NCBI GenBank assembly: GCA_001829495.1 | Contig: MIBJ01000017.1 | Span: 111,029-175,028, forward strand | From: Spirochaetes bacterium RBG_16_49_21 | GTDB lineage: Bacteria > Spirochaetota > UBA4802 > UBA5550 | DNA length: 64,000 nt | Reading direction: 5' to 3' | Shown here: positions 18,328-26,477 of the stretch, piece after piece | Position numbering within the stretch: position 1 is the first letter of the stretch | Layout: every line of letters starts with the position of its first letter | The notes under the pieces: generated by a model | Told to the model about the DNA's origin: nothing | The model's database searches: none | What the model saw: the letters and a program-made list of their open reading frames with translations, nothing else | Program-made: the position numbers and the translations under genes

Positions 18328-19544
18328 TCGGTGCAGATATGAAGCACAATAGTGAAAAAAACCCGCCCGGCCGCGTTATTCTTTGCATGAACGGGGGATC
18401 TTCATCATTCAAGTTCGCCCTGTACCGGATGGACGAGGGGTCAGAGCACCTGATTGCCGAGGGGATGCTCGACCGGATCGGCCTGAAGAGCGGCCGTCTC
18501 AGAATAGCAAACGCCGGGGGCGATGTTCTCAGACAAGAGGAATGCTTTGCGCAGGGACACCGGGACGCGGTTCTGATAAGCCTTGCCGCGTTCGAAACAC
18601 TGCGGCTGCCCGTCCCGGACGCGGTAGGACACCGTCTGGTCCACGGCGGTCCGGATCACATTAATCCGGTCGTCATCGATCCGGGCATTATCGCGTCCCT
18701 GAAAAAGCTCATCCCTTTCGCTCCCCTGCACCTGCCGGGAGAGATCATGGGAATAGAGGCGGCGGCACAGCGGTATCCCGGCGTGCCCCAGGTGGCCTGT
18801 TTTGATACCGGTTTCCACCGCCGCATGCCCGAGCTTGCCCAGCGGTTCCCCCTTGCCCGCAATCTCTGGAACGAGGGGGTGCGGCGCTACGGGTTCCACG
18901 GAATCTCGTATGAATACATCGTGGAAAAGCTCGGAGCCGAAAAATCAGGCAGGATGATCATCGCGCACCTGGGCAACGGCGCGAGCATGGCTGCGGTGAG
19001 GGACGGCATGCCTCTGGACACCACCATGGGATTTTCACCCACCGGCGGATTTATGATGAGCTCGCGCAGCGGAGACCTTGATCCCGGTGTGCTCCTGTAC
19101 CTGATGCAGGAGAAGGGGTATGACGCACCCATGATCGAGCGCCTGGTGAACCATGAGGCAGGGCTCCTGGGCGTTTCCGGCATAAGCCCGGACATGAAGA
19201 CCCTTCTGGACAAAAGGGATGCCGAGCCGGACGCAGGCCTGGCTGTGGATATGTTCTGCTATCATCTGCGCAAGCAGATCGGCGCGCTGGCTGCAGTGCT
19301 CGGAGGCGTTGACACGCTCGTGTTTACCGGCGGCATCGGCGAAAGAGGGGCGCCGGTGCGCTCGTGCGTGTGCGCGGGCCTGGAGTATCTGGGTGTGCGC
19401 CTTGATGAAGGAATGAATGCACGCCATGCTGATACGATCTCCGCATCGGACAGCGCCTGTTCCGTCAGGATCGTCCCGGCGAAAGAGGATCTGGTGATCG
19501 CGCGGCATACAAGCCGGCTGATTTTGCAGAAAGCCGAGTCATGA
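18324..19544 (+). CDS. ackA: Acetate kinase
   Basis: An ASKHA-fold kinase converting acetyl phosphate and ADP to acetate and ATP. Motifs are NGGSSSFKF (adenosine-side Asn), [30 protein letters not shown], and [15 protein letters not shown] with [10 protein letters not shown]. Start choice is uncertain. The track uses 18303. TTG 18324 overlaps the phosphoketolase TGA (TTGA) and has AAGGA close upstream, so translational coupling is likely. ATG 18339 lacks a ribosome site but is also possible. Length is about 406 residues, normal for AckA. No phosphotransacetylase is present, which fits direct use of phosphoketolase product. Confidence 0.95.
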   Translation: MIGADMKHNSEKNPPGRVILCMNGGSSSFKFALYRMDEGSEHLIAEGMLDRIGLKSGRLRIANAGGDVLRQEECFAQGHRDAVLISLAAFETLRLPVPDAVGHRLVHGGPDHINPVVIDPGIIASLKKLIPFAPLHLPGEIMGIEAAAQRYPGVPQVACFDTGFHRRMPELAQRFPLARNLWNEGVRRYGFHGISYEYIVEKLGAEKSGRMIIAHLGNGASMAAVRDGMPLDTTMGFSPTGGFMMSSRSGDLDPGVLLYLMQEKGYDAPMIERLVNHEAGLLGVSGISPDMKTLLDKRDAEPDAGLAVDMFCYHLRKQIGALAAVLGGVDTLVFTGGIGERGAPVRSCVCAGLEYLGVRLDEGMNARHADTISASDSACSVRIVPAKEDLVIARHTSRLILQKAES

Positions 19545-19584
19545 TTACCGGGTCTGGTGATAAGTGATAAATGAGTATATAAAG

Positions 19585-20502
19585 TTACAATATGAATTCC
19601 AGATAATGCTTCGACGCCTCCTCCGGCCTTTCAATCATGGGCACGTGTCCGCAGCTTTGCATAATGATGATTTTCGAATTCCGTATCCCCCTTTTGAGAA
19701 CATAAGCGCCTGACACGTTGAGCACCCGGTCAGAGTCGCCCCAGAGAATGAGGGTCCTGGCGCGAATAAATCTCATTACCCTCTGCAGTTGATCGGGCGC
19801 TCCTACCTCGGTAAAAACTTTCGTATTGAACTTGCTGTTCTTCAGGGCCTTTTCCGCTAAATAGCTTTTAAGAGAACCGGGGATAAACGGCTTTTTGACG
19901 AATATGAAATCAAGAAGCTTGTCGTAATCCGAGATCGATTGTACGATAAGGGGGTTGTTCCCCTTTTTCAGCTCCTGGGAAAGCTCGCTCGGAAGGGGGC
20001 TTATGACGCCGCGGGACGCAAACAGCCCCAGGCTCAAGACTTCATTCGGATACAGAACAGCATAAACTCCGGCAATGTTTCCACCCATGGAATTTCCCGC
20101 CAGATGGAAATTCTTTAAGCCGATCTTCTGAACAAACCCGTGAACCCTTTTGACCTGGGAAAAGATATCGTATCTATCAGTCCATATTTTTGAGCTTTCG
20201 CCGAAACCGGGCAGATCAGGAGCTATGACATGGTGCTTCTTCGTGATATGTCTGGCGAACCGCGTCCAATTGTCCTTGTCGCCGCCGAACCCGTGAAGAA
20301 GCAGTACCGATTCCCCCTTCCCTCCTTCAAGATACACGATTTTATGATCGCCCACCTGAACCGATCTCTCGCTCAGGCCGGCCATGCTCCTTTCGATAAA
20401 CCTGAAAAATGAGGCCAGGGAAGAGGAACAGGACAGGGAAAAGAGGAATAGGGTCATTCCTATGGGGACGATTATTTTTTTTCTTAAGCCGTTATGATGC
20501 AT
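19585..20502 (-). CDS. Alpha/beta hydrolase, probably exported or membrane-anchored
   Basis: A 305-residue alpha/beta hydrolase of the epoxide hydrolase/MhpC type. An N-terminal hydrophobic stretch (about 9-30, ending LSCSSSLAS) suggests export or membrane attachment, although the lipobox is imperfect. Catalytic features are LLHGFGGDKDNW (oxyanion hole), the nucleophile Ser in AGNSMGG, Asp in ILWGDSDRVL, and His in SCGHVPMIE. The substrate is unknown. It is convergent with ackA and divergent from the GH5 gene, so it is transcribed alone. Confidence 0.85.
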   Translation of the reverse strand: MHHNGLRKKIIVPIGMTLFLFSLSCSSSLASFFRFIERSMAGLSERSVQVGDHKIVYLEGGKGESVLLLHGFGGDKDNWTRFARHITKKHHVIAPDLPGFGESSKIWTDRYDIFSQVKRVHGFVQKIGLKNFHLAGNSMGGNIAGVYAVLYPNEVLSLGLFASRGVISPLPSELSQELKKGNNPLIVQSISDYDKLLDFIFVKKPFIPGSLKSYLAEKALKNSKFNTKVFTEVGAPDQLQRVMRFIRARTLILWGDSDRVLNVSGAYVLKRGIRNSKIIIMQSCGHVPMIERPEEASKHYLEFIL

Positions 20503-20609
20503 TTCAGTGATGCCTCCTTCAAGGATTGAAGTTTCGATATATACAAATATACAAAAATATCAATGATGAAAAATTTCATTTGTCAACTATAAAAAACTTA
20601 GCTGACGAG

Positions 20610-20640
20610 CCCCCCTCAGGGGTTAAGGGACCAGGGAGGA
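20610..20640. repeat. Short C/G-skewed repeat fragment
   Basis: CCCCCCTCAGGGG followed by AGGGACCAGGGAGG resembles the pyrimidine/purine-rich repeat family found at 24608, 36014, 39801, 44297, 53283 and 54592. It lies in the 253-base gap between the divergent hydrolase and GH5 genes. That gap otherwise holds only AT-rich sequence, including the small palindrome ATGAAAAATTTCAT. Confidence 0.45.
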
Positions 20641-20755
20641 TAAGGTCAAAAATAAAATTTTAATTTACAAGATTTAATATCCTGTTATCCCGGAGCAAAC
20701 GCATGCTCGGATTCATCCAATCCATGATGAAAATAAGCAGAAGTCGGAATTCAGA

Positions 20756-22627
20756 ATGATACGGATATCAAACAGCCGCTTTGTCGACGATCAGGGGAGG
20801 ACGCTCATGGTGCGAGGCGTCAACCTCGGGGGAAGCTCGAAAGTCCCGGACGGGGCGACGCACCTGTGTGAAGAGTTTTTAAATTATAAATATGTCTCCT
20901 TTGTCGGAAGACCGTTCCCCCTGGAGGAGGCTGACGAACATTTCGAACGGCTTAAGCATTGGGGATTTACCTTTCTCCGGCTCCTCGTAACCTGGGAGGC
21001 AGTAGAACACGAGGGCCCGGGAATATATGACGAGGAATACCTCGATTATCTTCGGGCAATCGTCATCAGGGCGGGGGAATACGGGTTTACCGTGCTCATT
21101 GATCCCCATCAGGACGTATGGAGCAGGTGGACCGGCGGGGACGGCGCGCCCGCGTGGACGCTCGAGAAGATCGGATTCAACCTGCGCAGCGTAAGTGCAA
21201 CCTGCGTACCCGCGACGAATCATTCCTCCACGGGCAGCTCTTCCGACATGATCTGGTTCACGAACGCCACCAAGCTCGCGACAGCCACCATGTTTACCCT
21301 GTTTTTCGGCGGCAACGATTTTGCGCCCCTGACGCTGGTCGAAGGGGTGCTGGTTCAGGACTTTCTACAGAACCGATACATCAACGCCATCAGGGAAGTG
21401 GCAAAGCGCCTTAAAGATATTCGTTGCGTGATCGGATATGAAGCCATGAACGAGCCGTACAGCGGATACATCGGATGCGAGGACATTGCCCGGCCGATGA
21501 GCGCCTTTAATTACATCGCATCACCCAGCCCTTTTCGCTCCATGCTCCTGGGCATGGGCATCTCTCAAAAAGCGGAGCTGTGGAAGCGTAAATTTTTCGG
21601 GTCAAAATTGGTGAATCACACAATCGCCGGCAGCGAGGGCTCCAGGGTCTGGCATGATGACTCCGGCTGCGTCTGGTGCCGCAACAAGGTATGGGACTTC
21701 GACAAAAAGGGAAAGCCGCGCATACTCAGGCCCCGGCATTTTGCGGATGTTAAAGGCAGGAGAGTCAATTTTTCGTCGGATTACCTGCTTCCTTTTGTGA
21801 AGCTCTTCGCCGACGGGATCCGGAAAGAAGCGCCGAATGCAATGATATTCTTTGAAGGCGAGCCTGCCGGAGACATCTTTGATCTGGACGCGGGAGAGCT
21901 CGAGAACAGCGTGTACGCCCCACACTGGTATGATGCCCTGTGCCTTGTTAAAAAAAGATATCTGAGTTTCATCGGCGTGGACATCGACCGTAAAAAGCTG
22001 GTAATCGGGAAAAACAGGGTGCGGAGGTCATTCGCCGAACAGCTGAGACGCTTCACTGCCCGGTCCCGTTCAAGGCTGGCCGGGAAGCCGGTCATTATCG
22101 GCGAGATAGGCATACCCTTTGATCTGCATCACCGCAACGCATACCGCACCGGCAATTTCTCCCGGCAGACTGCGGCCATGAACAGAAGCCTAGCCGCAGC
22201 CGAGGAGTCTCTTCTGGGATACGCACTATGGAACTACACCGCAGATAACGACAATACCCGCGGAGACCGCTGGAACAGAGAGGATCTGTCGATTTTCAGC
22301 CGCGATCAGCAGACCGACAAGAATAATCTAAACTCGGGCGGAAGAGCCCTGACGGCGGTTCTCCGCCCCTATCCGGTCGCCACCGCCGGAGAGCCGCTTT
22401 CCCTGTTCTTCGACATCAAGAGCAAAATTTTCCTGTACCGGTTCAGGCATGACCCGGGCCGCGACGGTCGGACGGAAATCTTTGTTCCGTCGTATCACTA
22501 TGCGGAAGACTATGAGGTGATCGTATCCGACGGCAGCTATTATAAAGACGCGAGCACCCAGCGTCTCTACTACAGTCACGGCGCGATGCTTCGAGAGCAT
22601 AGGATAAAAATCATGCCGCGTTCGTGA
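20756..22627 (+). CDS. GH5-family glycosidase resembling fungal steryl/ceramide glucosidases
   Basis: A 623-residue (beta/alpha)8 glycosidase of clan GH-A. The acid/base is Glu233 in YEAMNEPYSGYIG and the nucleophile is Glu450 in VIIGEIGIPFDL. Other landmarks are RGVNLGGSSKVP, YVSFVGRPFPLEEADEH, and LIDPHQDVWSRWTGG. These closely recall, from memory, the fungal GH5_12 glucocerebrosidase/ergosteryl-beta-glucosidase (EGCrP) proteins. The C-terminal ~110 residues look like the beta-sandwich that follows this catalytic domain. No signal peptide is visible, so it should act in the cytosol, perhaps on glycosylated sterols, hopanoids or ceramides. The exact substrate is inference. Only a weak ribosome site precedes the ATG. 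Confidence 0.85.
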   Translation: MIRISNSRFVDDQGRTLMVRGVNLGGSSKVPDGATHLCEEFLNYKYVSFVGRPFPLEEADEHFERLKHWGFTFLRLLVTWEAVEHEGPGIYDEEYLDYLRAIVIRAGEYGFTVLIDPHQDVWSRWTGGDGAPAWTLEKIGFNLRSVSATCVPATNHSSTGSSSDMIWFTNATKLATATMFTLFFGGNDFAPLTLVEGVLVQDFLQNRYINAIREVAKRLKDIRCVIGYEAMNEPYSGYIGCEDIARPMSAFNYIASPSPFRSMLLGMGISQKAELWKRKFFGSKLVNHTIAGSEGSRVWHDDSGCVWCRNKVWDFDKKGKPRILRPRHFADVKGRRVNFSSDYLLPFVKLFADGIRKEAPNAMIFFEGEPAGDIFDLDAGELENSVYAPHWYDALCLVKKRYLSFIGVDIDRKKLVIGKNRVRRSFAEQLRRFTARSRSRLAGKPVIIGEIGIPFDLHHRNAYRTGNFSRQTAAMNRSLAAAEESLLGYALWNYTADNDNTRGDRWNREDLSIFSRDQQTDKNNLNSGGRALTAVLRPYPVATAGEPLSLFFDIKSKIFLYRFRHDPGRDGRTEIFVPSYHYAEDYEVIVSDGSYYKDASTQRLYYSHGAMLREHRIKIMPRS

Positions 22628-22686
22628 CTGCTCGGCTGTTTGATTATTTCTCGCAGAGTCGCGTCCGGTTTTATTCCATCAAAATC

Positions 22687-23508
22687 CTAGCGTCTTTGCG
22701 ATAATTTTCCCAATAGCTGAATAATAAGGATTTTTTTAATACGCAATTGGTTTATAAATTCGCGGTATTTTTTTCTGTCTTTCTCCCGCTTTTTATCGTA
22801 GTTGCCGAATTCATACCGGATAATATCCGACCTGATCTCTCCCTTGAATATCCGATACAGGGATATCCGGATTCCCTTCAGCATAAAGCCGAGGCGGCCT
22901 TCCTTAACGAAACGCCGCACGCTCACTCTCACGAATGTCGAATCGAGGAATTCCAGGGGTCGGAATCTGGATGCCCTCTTCACGAATTCGCAATCCTCGG
23001 CCAGGATCACGCTTTCGTCAAAACCGTTGATCCGTTCGAACAGCCTCCTGCTGACCAGTATGCAGAAGCCGAAGACCTCCGGATTAAACCTGCGCTCGAG
23101 GCGTATAATCGTGTATATGAGCCGGTGAATAAACCGGTCCGGCAACTGACTCGACAGCGGTTTGAATTCGCAGGACGCTATGTCATAATACTTATTCTCC
23201 ATCTCCTGAAGGGCGTTTTCCAAAAAGTTCTTCGGCAGAATGATGTCGGCGTCAAGGAAGAAAAAAAATTCGCCGGTCGATGCCCTCGCGCCCGCGTTTC
23301 TTCCGGCAGCCGGAAGTCCTCCCCTCACCACCCGTGCGCCGTATTGCTGCGCAATGGGCACGGTTTTGTCTCCGGAGCCTGCGTCAGACACAATGATCTC
23401 GAAGTCCTGGAAGGTCTGTTTTCTCAGAGATTCCAGAAGCTGGGGAAGATATTTCTCCTCATTTAAAGCAGGTATTATGACGCTTATTTTCTTTGATTGG
23501 CAATCCAT
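22687..23508 (-). CDS. Family 2 glycosyltransferase
   Basis: A 273-residue GT-A glycosyltransferase. The N terminus is SVIIPALNEEKYLPQLLESL. The nucleotide-binding SDAGSGDKT and the DxD-like LDADIILP motif are present. A later GFDESVILAEDCEF segment carries the catalytic-base ED. The C terminus is basic with one amphipathic stretch, suggesting peripheral membrane association. It transfers a sugar from a nucleotide donor to an unknown acceptor, such as a glycolipid or cell-wall precursor. It is convergent with the GH5 gene and has no operon partner. Confidence 0.9.
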   Translation of the reverse strand: MDCQSKKISVIIPALNEEKYLPQLLESLRKQTFQDFEIIVSDAGSGDKTVPIAQQYGARVVRGGLPAAGRNAGARASTGEFFFFLDADIILPKNFLENALQEMENKYYDIASCEFKPLSSQLPDRFIHRLIYTIIRLERRFNPEVFGFCILVSRRLFERINGFDESVILAEDCEFVKRASRFRPLEFLDSTFVRVSVRRFVKEGRLGFMLKGIRISLYRIFKGEIRSDIIRYEFGNYDKKREKDRKKYREFINQLRIKKILIIQLLGKLSQRR

Positions 23509-23591
23509 AGGTATAGAAGCTCCAATTTTTAAACTATTGTTTTTAAGAAAAAATTTTTCGTACAGGGTTACGGTCCTTTTCGTATAAAATA

Positions 23592-23619
23592 GCAGGGAAC
23601 GGCCGCGACCGTTCCCTGC
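23592..23619. repeat. Hairpin repeat related to the 7424 palindrome
   Basis: GCAGGGAACGG pairs perfectly with CCGTTCCCTGC around a six-base loop. It follows the dienelactone hydrolase stop, and on the minus strand it is followed by TATTTTATA, so it may act as a weak terminator. Its core matches the palindrome at 7424-7447 with single-base differences. Confidence 0.65.
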
Positions 23620-23643
23620 GGGGCGGGCGGCGGGACAATATTT

Positions 23644-24450
23644 TTATTTCACAAAAATTTCATCGAAAAATTTCTTCATCTCCTCCCACGATTTCTTGTC
23701 CGCTTCGGCATTATACGCCAGAGGCAGTTTGTACTTTTTGCCGATAGCCGTAGAGCCGGGATTGGTAAAACTATGTATCGCTCCCGGGTAGCTGATAAAC
23801 TGGAAGTCGACACCGGCATCCGTCATCTCCTTCTTGAACGCCTCGATCTGCTCCGGGGTGACGAACTTGTCGTCTGCACCGTGCAGAACAAGAATCCTGG
23901 CTTTAACTTCACCCGGTTTTGCAGGCGAAACAGCGGCCAGGCTCCCGTGGAAGCTTACAACGCCCTTGAGCTCCGTGCCCTGGCGGGCCATATTCAGCGC
24001 CACGCCGCCGCCGAAGCAGTAACCGACGGCTGCGATGCGGTCGGGATCCACGCTGGCCTGCTTCTTGAGCAGTTCAAGGGCGGCTAAAAAACGCGCCTTC
24101 GCCGTATCAAAGTTTTTCATGACCTCAGATGAGAATTTCTTTGCAGTATCGGGATGGACCGCCGTCTTCCCCTTTCCATACATGTCCAGTGCAAGGGCCG
24201 TATAGCCGAGCTGCGCGAGCATACGGGCGCGCTTTTTGGCATAGTCGTTCAATCCCCACCATTCGTGCACTACCAGCACGCCCGGCCGTTTATCTTTTAT
24301 CGAATCGTCATATGCAAGATAGCCATTCATCACCATTCCCTGCACACGGTACTGAACCGGCTTCCCCTTAACCTTTGCATGAAGAGAAGAGAATCCGGCC
24401 GCGTACATCACCAGCAGCATACCAGCCAGCCCCACGATCATGTTTTTCAT
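23644..24450 (-). CDS. Secreted dienelactone hydrolase family protein
   Basis: A 268-residue protein with an N-terminal signal peptide (MIVGLAGMLLVMYAAGF core, cleavage likely near residue 25). A dienelactone-hydrolase alpha/beta fold follows: LVVHEWWGLNDYAK, nucleophile Cys in VGYCFGGGVAL, Asp in LHGADDKFV, and His in PGAIHSFTNP. The triad is intact. Relatives hydrolyse small esters or lactones, and the natural substrate here is unknown. GGAGG lies before the ATG. It is probably monocistronic, with hairpin 23592-23619 downstream. Confidence 0.92.
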   Translation of the reverse strand: MKNMIVGLAGMLLVMYAAGFSSLHAKVKGKPVQYRVQGMVMNGYLAYDDSIKDKRPGVLVVHEWWGLNDYAKKRARMLAQLGYTALALDMYGKGKTAVHPDTAKKFSSEVMKNFDTAKARFLAALELLKKQASVDPDRIAAVGYCFGGGVALNMARQGTELKGVVSFHGSLAAVSPAKPGEVKARILVLHGADDKFVTPEQIEAFKKEMTDAGVDFQFISYPGAIHSFTNPGSTAIGKKYKLPLAYNAEADKKSWEEMKKFFDEIFVK

Positions 24451-24607
24451 ACTATAAACCTCCTTTTAAAGAATTGAGCTAGATATTAGATACGCTTGCG
24501 AAATTCATCTCCCGAGAACGGAAAAGTTTAAGAAAAATTATTCAGGACGATAAATCCCTTTTTAGCTAAGTTAATAAGAAAACGGAAAAAAGGAAAATTA
24601 AAGTAGT

Positions 24608-24639
24608 CCCCCTCCCCTCAAGGAGGAGGGGTAAGAGGT
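24608..24639. repeat. Pyrimidine/purine hairpin repeat
   Basis: CCCCTCC and GGAGGGG-like arms flank a short CTCAA loop, followed by TAAGAGG. It belongs to the dispersed repeat family listed in the findings. It lies in the 312-base gap between the divergent dienelactone hydrolase and aldehyde dehydrogenase genes. The gap's only other clear content is the promoter at 24679. Confidence 0.55.
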
Positions 24640-24678
24640 ATTAACAAAATTCGCCTAAATCGAATAAATTTGTATATA

Positions 24679-24707
24679 TTGACTTTGCCCCTCGGAATAA
24701 TTATTAT
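24679..24707 (+). promoter_or_regulatory. Sigma-70 promoter of the aldehyde dehydrogenase/pentose-phosphate operon
   Basis: TTGACT and TATTAT are separated by 17 bases, one mismatch each from consensus. Transcription would start near 24714, about 49 bases before the ATG. It is the only strong promoter seen before the run of seven co-directional genes up to tal. Confidence 0.7.
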
Positions 24708-24762
24708 ATTATAAGCTTTTGGCTTGAATCTCAATGTGGAGTCATTTCTCGAGGAGGAAATC

Positions 24763-26403
24763 ATGCTGAAACAATTGGCTAAATCGCCGCTCTTAATAAG
24801 AAGGCAAAGAAGAAAACCGGATAGAAGAGCCTCCGGCGGGAAAACCGTTTACTATGATCCTGCTACCGGAAAAGAGCTGGGCCGGGTTCGCAACACGGAT
24901 CTCTCGACAATTCGCACCCTGATGGCTGATGCGCGCAAAGCCCAGACGGAATGGGCCTCCCTGCCGTTCAGGGAAAGGAAAAGGCATATCCTGAAAATCA
25001 GGGATTATATTGTCGAACACTCGGATGAGATCGCGCGGGTGATAAGCGAAAATTCGGGAAAGACCAGAATCGACGCGCTCGCAACCGAGGTGATACCTTC
25101 TGCTTTGGCCGCCGAATGGTATGCGAAAAATGCGGAAAAGTATCTGAAGCGCGAGAATCTTCCCTCGTCAAGCATACTATTTTCCAACAAACGGAACGTG
25201 ATAGAGCGGCAGCCCCTCGGCGTGGTGGGCATAATCAGCCCGTGGAACTACCCTTTCTCCATACCCTTCGGCGAGATTATCATGGGCATCATGGCGGGAA
25301 ACGCGATCATGGTAAAGGTTTCCGCCGCAACGACGATGGTCGGCCTGGAGATTGAAAAAATAATGAAGAAGGGGGACCTGCCTGACGGTCTCTTCCATCT
25401 CCTGATCGGATCGGGGGATGATATCGCGAGCGCGATGCTGGAAAACGGGATCGACAAGATCTTTTTCACCGGCTCAACCGCAACCGGCAGCAGGGTGATG
25501 CAAAAGGCGGCGCGGCATATTACGCCGGTATCCCTGGAGCTCGGCGGCAAGGACGCCATGATAGTCCTCAGCGACGCTGATCTTGAGCGCACGGCGAACG
25601 GAGCCGCCTGGGCCGGATACCAGAACGCCGGACAATCGTGCGGAGCGGTGGAGCGGCTCTACGTTCATGAATCGGTGTACGACCGGTTCATGGAGCTCTT
25701 GTCCGAAAAAACCAGGGCCCTCCGCTTCGGCAGGGACCGGGACTTTAACGTGGAGATGGGCTCGATGACTACCCGCGAGCAGTGGGAGACCGTGAACCGC
25801 CATGTCGAAAGCGCCTTGCGCAAGGGCGCCAGAATCGCCGCGCAGTCCGATAGGGGAAAAAAAGTGCGCGGCTCCTTTTATCCGCCGATACTGCTCGCGG
25901 ACGTGGACCATTCCATGGAGATCATGCGGGAAGAGACCTTCGGTCCCGTCATTCCGGTGATGAAGTTCAAGACTGAAGAGGAGGCGGTACGGCTGGCCAA
26001 CGATTCATCCATGGGCCTTACCGCTTCGATCTGGACAAGGAACGTCAAGCTGGCCAAAAAAATAGGGCTCCGGCTTCAGGCCGGGGTCATAACCATCAAT
26101 GACCACCTCTATACCCATGGACAGCCGGAAACGCCGTGGGGAGGATGGAAAAATTCAGGCATCGGGTTTACCCACTCCAGGCTCGGGCTCATGGAGATGA
26201 CCCGCGCCAAGCTGATAAACTGGGACATGCTCCCTTCCCGTCGCAACATCTGGTGGTTCCCCTACGACCGGAAAACCTATGAAGGGCTCAAGGCGGCGCT
26301 CAGGTTCGCATTTCCGAAGTCGGCGGGCGATATTGTTCTCGGCGGAATCAGGCTTATTGCCTTTATGACGAGGAAGATGTTTACGCGGTGGAAAACAAGA
26401 TAA
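24763..26403 (+). CDS. NAD(P)-dependent aldehyde dehydrogenase
   Basis: The start was moved from the track's 24724 to ATG 24763, which has GAGGAGG in place, giving 546 residues. It is a full ALDH: SPWNYPF with catalytic Asn162, the cofactor loop FTGSTATGS, general-base Glu259 in LELGGKD, and nucleophile Cys293 in GQSCGAVER. The C-terminal ~60 residues go beyond the core and are basic and hydrophobic (KAALRFAFPKSAGD to the end), which could give membrane association as in fatty-aldehyde dehydrogenases. The substrate is not determined. It heads the pentose-phosphate gene run behind a strong promoter. Confidence 0.92.
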   Translation: MLKQLAKSPLLIRRQRRKPDRRASGGKTVYYDPATGKELGRVRNTDLSTIRTLMADARKAQTEWASLPFRERKRHILKIRDYIVEHSDEIARVISENSGKTRIDALATEVIPSALAAEWYAKNAEKYLKRENLPSSSILFSNKRNVIERQPLGVVGIISPWNYPFSIPFGEIIMGIMAGNAIMVKVSAATTMVGLEIEKIMKKGDLPDGLFHLLIGSGDDIASAMLENGIDKIFFTGSTATGSRVMQKAARHITPVSLELGGKDAMIVLSDADLERTANGAAWAGYQNAGQSCGAVERLYVHESVYDRFMELLSEKTRALRFGRDRDFNVEMGSMTTREQWETVNRHVESALRKGARIAAQSDRGKKVRGSFYPPILLADVDHSMEIMREETFGPVIPVMKFKTEEEAVRLANDSSMGLTASIWTRNVKLAKKIGLRLQAGVITINDHLYTHGQPETPWGGWKNSGIGFTHSRLGLMEMTRAKLINWDMLPSRRNIWWFPYDRKTYEGLKAALRFAFPKSAGDIVLGGIRLIAFMTRKMFTRWKTR

Positions 26404-26477
26404 GTTGAAAATGAAGCATTGCGAAAAAAACAAATTGACTGTTATTCGATCGTCTTTTTAATATTTAAATTTCCAAC

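Noticed and set aside
22628-22686. Possible terminator between the convergent GH5 and GT2 genes
   Set aside because: No inverted repeat followed by a T-run was found in this 59-base gap.
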